Source: Halothermothrix sp. (lineage in GTDB: Bacteria; Bacillota; Halanaerobiia; DY22613). From it: a stretch of 50,745 nt of DNA. The notes beneath the pieces were generated by a model that saw only the letters and a program-made list of their open reading frames with translations, made no database searches and had not been told where the DNA came from. Numbering within the stretch: the stretch's first letter is position 1; each line of letters starts with the position of its first letter. Positions 46,690 through 50,745 of this stretch are shown here, piece by piece. The DNA is taken from assembly GCA_016841825.1 (NCBI GenBank), contig JAENYK010000007.1, positions 1-50,745 of the forward strand. Reading direction: 5' to 3'. The translations under genes and the position numbers were made by a program.

Positions 46690-46858
46690 TTAATCCAAAA
46701 TTGTATTAACCGAGCATTATAATAAACTTTACCCGGTACATTCCTATCTACTTTTTAATTAGCTTGACCTTTATGGTCCAGCTCCTTGTGGTTTCACTCG
46801 ATAATTCGTATTTAATATCTCATTAAATTAGCTTTGGTTAAGTAGTTGCATCTCATCT
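46690..46858 (-). pseudogene. remnant of a DUF6916-like gene
   Basis: Matches both ends of 45302-45598 (AATAAACTTTA... and TTGTGGTTTCACTCGATAA), but about 120 nt of the middle is missing and the frame is broken. It sits directly downstream of tail-collar copy 2, mirroring the intact arrangement at copy 1. Confidence 0.75.
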
Positions 46859-46875
46859 CCCTCCTAAAATATCTG

Positions 46876-47487
46876 TTATTGTCTTTGTGGAAAATATCCC
46901 GTGGTTGCAATAATATAATTCAATACTAAAGAAGGCTGCATATTAATAATTGGTTGCCCTCCACCAGTAGGTTCAATCGCTATAGCGGCATCACTCAGAT
47001 CAATACTCACACTACCAGATGCCATCTGAGTATTTTTTTGGGTTGGGTCAATATAAGAATGAACCGGAACTGGTCTTGACTCATCAGTTTGAGAAGCAGC
47101 AGGAATCTTACCGGCAGGAGATTGATCTGTTGCACCTGTAGTACTCGCATCCTGTGCAAAGGTAGCATCAACAATTCCTCCCATTTCTGCTGCATGAGTA
47201 TGAGAAGGGAGACTATTTATGGATAAAGTAACATCCTCATAACCGCCCATTTGACTGATATTTCTAGTTGTTAGTCCAGCACCTGTTCCTTCACCAATTA
47301 TAGTTCTTCCTCTTAAATCTGGTAACCCAAAATTAGTGGTTCCATTACCACCATAATTAGTTCCCAGCAGTGCAAACAAAGCATTATTTTGTGTAATCTC
47401 CATTAACTGCCCCCAACATTTCGCCCAACCCACTGGTGCATAGTTAAAACCTACAGCTCTAATTTCCCCAATAAAAGGATCTGCCAT
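46876..47487 (-). CDS. phage tail collar domain protein (MdpB-like), copy 2
   Basis: 203 residues, same length and layout as copy 1: FIGEIRAVGFNYAPVGWAKC, LLGTNYGGNGTTNFGLPDLRGRTIIGEG, LPSHTHAAE, a Ser/Thr/Ala-rich distal half and NMQPSLVLNYIIAT. ATG is preceded by AAGGAGGT. Differences from copy 1 cluster in the N-terminal 85 residues and the last 25, while the middle is identical at the DNA level. Its downstream partners (DUF6916-like and GNAT) are decayed here, so copy 2 either depends on those beside copy 1 or is losing function. It follows the large LamG/Ig-like gene by ~80 nt. Confidence 0.9.
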   Translation of the reverse strand: MADPFIGEIRAVGFNYAPVGWAKCWGQLMEITQNNALFALLGTNYGGNGTTNFGLPDLRGRTIIGEGTGAGLTTRNISQMGGYEDVTLSINSLPSHTHAAEMGGIVDATFAQDASTTGATDQSPAGKIPAASQTDESRPVPVHSYIDPTQKNTQMASGSVSIDLSDAAIAIEPTGGGQPIINMQPSLVLNYIIATTGYFPQRQ

Positions 47488-47518
47488 TTTACATACCTCC
47501 TTGTTTTTTTATTTTCAA

Positions 47519-47557
47519 TGATTAGAGTAGGGTGAATACTCAACCCTACTCTAATCA
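47519..47557. terminator. perfect 15-bp palindrome after the LamG-protein gene
   Basis: TGATTAGAGTAGGGT, a 9-nt loop, then the exact complement. It lies 12 nt past the stop of the surface-protein gene and 31 nt before the tail-collar start codon. No U-tract follows on the minus strand, so it may be a partial terminator, a processing site or a leader structure of the tail-collar mRNA. Conservation in both duplicated units suggests function. Confidence 0.55.
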
Positions 47558-47569
47558 TGAAAAATTTGA

Positions 47570-50500
47570 TTAATAAGTGTTATAAATATCACTTACTTCA
47601 GTTGCAGATAATGCCCGATGATATATAATCACATCATCAATTAACCCTTGCCAGGAATATATTACTGAGCTACCAAGAAAAATATATTTTGCACCTTCCA
47701 AAGAGATCTCATCATTAATGGTTGTACTGGTACTTTGACTTCCTCCATTTAAATACATAATTAACTCATTTCCATCATAAGTTACAACAACATGATACCA
47801 TGCAGCTTTATTTACACCTGTAATTTCTACTATAGCCCTTGAATAAAGCAATTCTCCAACAAGTTTTGAATTTGCTACATCATAATAAATCGTTAAAATG
47901 CCGTCCTGTTCCACGACTGTAGGAAAACCTGCAGCACTACTATCTACACAAAAACATGCAGATAATGAAATAGTATTATTCTCAAATTTTGGCAGTTTAT
48001 CCTCGGGTGAAATTTCCACCTGTATAGTATCACCGCCATTAATCAGAATACTACTGCTCCCCTCAAAAGCCATGGAATCAAAGTCGTAACTTCCTTCCCG
48101 TAAAACAGCATCATAATTCCCAGTCTCATCATCCAGATTATTTTCAAATCGCCATCTTGCAGTATAATCATCAGGTATAGAAGCTACACTCATTGTTGTA
48201 AAATCATAGTTACTATCAACATAACTATTCATCGCATTCCCTACGGTATCTTTAAAGCCATTTATTGTGATATTTGAATATGTAGTTTCTCCTATCAAAG
48301 ATTCACTGGGATTAATTGTAACTGTATCATTCTCTGCAGTTGTAGATGAGAAAGATATAGAACAGTTTGAACCATTAGTATAGGTTATAACTGGATTTGC
48401 AAAACTCACTTCTCCTAATACATTAGTATCAAGACTTTCATCAAATACCACTACTATATCTGTTTCTACATCCAAATCTGTTCCTCCATCTGTAGGAGTT
48501 ATGGAAATAATTTCTGGTGCTGTTTTATCTATGGTTACGGTTATCAGATTACTGTTATTCGATAGATTATCCGCCTCATCTGTCTGTCTGGCCAATATCT
48601 CATAAATCCCTTCGTCAGATAAGTTCACTTCAGCGGAATAATCATTCCAATCTGTTCCATTATTCAGTGAATACTCGATAGCCGCTCCCGCTTCTCCACT
48701 CAGAGTAAACCTCTGATTTGTGTTATAGCTTCCTGTAGATATACCATTAACTGTTGGAGCTGCCGGTGCTGTTTTATCTAATAACAAAGTAACGCTGTCA
48801 TCTGTTTTAGTGTTACCGGCTATATCGGTGGCTGTTACACTTATTGTAATACTTGAACCTTCTTGCATGTTTCCATTACTATTAAGAGGATCTGTTGTAT
48901 AGTTATAAGTTCCATCTCCATTATCATTAAACTCCTGACTGCTGGCAAAGTCGCTATCCAGAACTGATAGATTAGCTATTACCGTTAATTCATTTTCATT
49001 CAGATCAACAATAAAACTTATTGTCTCTCCAGATTTATAAGTACTATCCCCATTTTCTATTACACTGACAAAGTTCGGCACAACAGTATCTTTTAGCACC
49101 GTATCTGTTCCGTTTTCCTGAGGATTACCCTGGTCATCTAGAAGAAAAACTGTTAAAGTTAATGTACTATCATCTAAACTTGATACATCTATATCACTTA
49201 CTTGTTGATCTGAATCTATAATTGTTCCATTACCAGTTACTGCCAGTGTTCCCCCATTTGTATCATCTATTGAATATGTATATTCTCTTCCCACTTCAGC
49301 ACCAGTGAAGGTAAAGGACATATTAGTCTTATTACTATCATTGATATAATCTTGATCTATTGAGACACCGTTTGGCATAATTACATCATTGACTACAATT
49401 GTTATGACTTCACTATCACTTTTTCCATTAGCTTCTGCAGTAAAAGATACCTCATATATTCCTGCAGCATCATAGTCAGGTATCCAGTTAAACTCTCCTG
49501 TTGATGTATTAAAACTAGCTCCTTCTGGCAAATCGGTTACACTCAGATGTATCTCATCTCCATCCGGGTCATAACCACTAACCACAAAATTTAACTCACT
49601 ATCTTCGTCGACTTCTTTATCACCAATTACATTAAGTACCGGAGCTCTATCGGTATTATTGACAGTTATCGTAATCGTCTCCTGATCTGTTAATTCTCCA
49701 TCACTAACGCTAAAGATCATCTGATAACTTCCTGCTTCACTATAATCCGGAGTCCAATCAAAGATCTGGGTCGATTCATCAAAATACTCTGCTAAATCTC
49801 CAGTTGCATCATAGGTCAATTCATCTTCATCTGGATCGGTTGCTGTAATTGTAAAAGTCAACTGTTCATCTTCCTGGACTGTCTTATCTCCTATCGAATC
49901 TAACACCGGAGCTCTATTAATATTATTGACAGTTATCGTAATCGTCTCCTGATCTGTTAATTCTCCATCACTAACGCTAAAGATCATCTGATAACTTCCT
50001 GCTTCACTATAATCCGGAGTCCAATCAAAGATCTGGGTCGATTCATCAAAATACTCTGCTAAATCTCCAGTTGCATCATAGGTCAATTCATCTTCATCTG
50101 GATCGGTTGCTGTAATTGTAAAAGTCAACTGTTCATCTTCCTGGACTGTCTTATCTCCTATCGAATCTAACACCGGAGCTCTATTAATATTATTGACAGT
50201 TATCGTAATCGTCTCCTGATCTGTTAATTCTCCATCACTAACGCTAAAGATCATCTGATAACTTCCTGCTTCACTATAATCCGGAGTCCAATCAAAGATC
50301 TGGGTCGATTCATCAAAATACTCTGCTAAATCTCCAGTTGCATCATAGGTCAATTCATCTTCATCTGGATCGGTTGCTGTAATTGTAAAAGTCAACTGTT
50401 CATCTTCCTGGACTGTCTTATCTCCTATCGAATCTAACACCGGAGCCCGATTTACAGCCTCTTCGGTTACCGTTATCGTAATCGTCTCCTGATCTGTTAA

Positions 50501-50745
50501 TTCTCCATCACTAACGCTAAAGGTCATCTGATAACTACCTGCTTCACTATAATCCGGAGTCCAATCAAAGATCTGGGTCGATTCATCGAAATACTCTGCT
50601 AAATCTCCAGTTGCATCATAGGTCAATTCATCTTCATCTGGATCGGTTGCTGTAATTGTAAAAGTCAACTGTTCATCTTCCTGGACTGTCTTATCTCCTA
50701 TCGAATCTAACACCGGAGCCCGATTTACAGCCTCTTCGGTTACCG
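47570..50745 (-). CDS. large surface protein with near-identical Ig/cadherin-like repeats, SbsA-type Ig and C-terminal LamG domain (5' end outside window)
   Basis: At least 1057 codons; the frame is open to the right edge, so the N-terminus is missing and the GTG at 50713 is not a real start. From the edge: four 89-91-residue repeats (NRAPVLDSIGDKTVQEDEQL... ending DQETITITV) of the He_PIG/cadherin-like type, with acidic DPDEDEL motifs; a divergent fifth repeat (~359-445); more Ig-like segments (~446-730, including DKTAPAAPTV); an SbsA-type Ig domain (~730-840, IISITPTDGGTDL, SYVDSNYDFTTM); and a C-terminal LamG/concanavalin-like domain (~851-1047, ARWRFENNLDDETG, WYHVVVTYDG, GLIDDVIIYHRALS). 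It is probably secreted and adhesive, possibly calcium-binding through the Asp-rich repeats. Signal peptide and anchor cannot be judged. The tail-collar gene follows on the same strand. Confidence 0.85.
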   Translation of the reverse strand, partial: VTEEAVNRAPVLDSIGDKTVQEDEQLTFTITATDPDEDELTYDATGDLAEYFDESTQIFDWTPDYSEAGSYQMTFSVSDGELTDQETITITVTEEAVNRAPVLDSIGDKTVQEDEQLTFTITATDPDEDELTYDATGDLAEYFDESTQIFDWTPDYSEAGSYQMIFSVSDGELTDQETITITVNNINRAPVLDSIGDKTVQEDEQLTFTITATDPDEDELTYDATGDLAEYFDESTQIFDWTPDYSEAGSYQMIFSVSDGELTDQETITITVNNINRAPVLDSIGDKTVQEDEQLTFTITATDPDEDELTYDATGDLAEYFDESTQIFDWTPDYSEAGSYQMIFSVSDGELTDQETITITVNNTDRAPVLNVIGDKEVDEDSELNFVVSGYDPDGDEIHLSVTDLPEGASFNTSTGEFNWIPDYDAAGIYEVSFTAEANGKSDSEVITIVVNDVIMPNGVSIDQDYINDSNKTNMSFTFTGAEVGREYTYSIDDTNGGTLAVTGNGTIIDSDQQVSDIDVSSLDDSTLTLTVFLLDDQGNPQENGTDTVLKDTVVPNFVSVIENGDSTYKSGETISFIVDLNENELTVIANLSVLDSDFASSQEFNDNGDGTYNYTTDPLNSNGNMQEGSSITISVTATDIAGNTKTDDSVTLLLDKTAPAAPTVNGISTGSYNTNQRFTLSGEAGAAIEYSLNNGTDWNDYSAEVNLSDEGIYEILARQTDEADNLSNNSNLITVTIDKTAPEIISITPTDGGTDLDVETDIVVVFDESLDTNVLGEVSFANPVITYTNGSNCSISFSSTTAENDTVTINPSESLIGETTYSNITINGFKDTVGNAMNSYVDSNYDFTTMSVASIPDDYTARWRFENNLDDETGNYDAVLREGSYDFDSMAFEGSSSILINGGDTIQVEISPEDKLPKFENNTISLSACFCVDSSAAGFPTVVEQDGILTIYYDVANSKLVGELLYSRAIVEITGVNKAAWYHVVVTYDGNELIMYLNGGSQSTSTTINDEISLEGAKYIFLGSSVIYSWQGLIDDVIIYHRALSATEVSDIYNTY
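49640..50745 (-). repeat. tandem 267-nt coding repeats (four copies, one lengthened to 273 nt)
   Basis: The sequence starting TCGAATCTAA recurs at 49894, 50161, 50428 and 50701: spacings 267, 267 and 273 nt, always a multiple of three. The copies are nearly identical in DNA as well as protein, with a handful of changes (for example the NNINRAP linker versus TEEAVNRAP). The array continues past the window edge, so its total length is unknown. Confidence 0.93.

Noticed and set aside
1-50745. tRNA, rRNA, CRISPR array or replication origin
   Set aside because: No cloverleaf, rRNA motif, regularly spaced direct repeat array with unique spacers, or DnaA-box cluster was seen; the only regular repeats are the coding units at the right edge.

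Overview
The window looks like a low-GC, SD-rich, anaerobic Bacillota-type genome (Halanaerobiales or similar). This is inferred from AT-rich intergenic DNA, strong AGGAGG ribosome sites, a cobalamin riboswitch and an anaerobic CblS/CblT salvage operon; no taxonomic marker gene is present. All confident long genes lie on the minus strand.

Layout from the left edge: (1) 1-660, a short plus-strand Cys-rich ORF and two structured repeats; (2) 661-2794, a B12 salvage operon (btuR, cblT, cblS, read right to left) behind a promoter, a cobalamin riboswitch and a terminator; (3) 2856-43269, a ~40.4 kb four-gene NRPS/trans-AT-PKS operon, transcribed right to left, with gaps of 14-15 nt and one 1-nt overlap between genes; (4) 43270-44463, a gap with a strong terminator palindrome and a metallo-hydrolase gene; (5) 44569-50745, a decayed tandem duplication of a surface/tail-collar locus (LamG/Ig-like giant protein, tail-collar protein, DUF6916-like protein, GNAT).

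In transcription order the assembly line reads: C-A-T, C-A(Pro-like, with an embedded radical SAM/B12 insert)-T, C | A-T, C-A(Gly-like)-T, C-A-T, C-A(Thr)-T, C | half-C-A(Thr)-T, C-A(Cys-like)-T, C-A(Gly-like)-T-half-C | KS-DH-KR-T, C-A-T-TE. That is ten amino acids and one ketide unit. No epimerisation domain and no cis-AT were found. No trans-AT, PPTase, exporter or regulator is in the window, so these must be supplied from elsewhere.

The most unusual object is a ~560-residue insert between core motifs A2 and A3 of the Pro-like adenylation domain. It carries a CxxxCxxC radical SAM core followed by a B12-binding-like domain, the reverse of the usual order. The B12 salvage operon next door suggests, but does not prove, a cofactor link. 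The two ends of the region (402 and 43779) carry copies of the same ~48-nt hairpin repeat, which could mark the limits of a transferred block.
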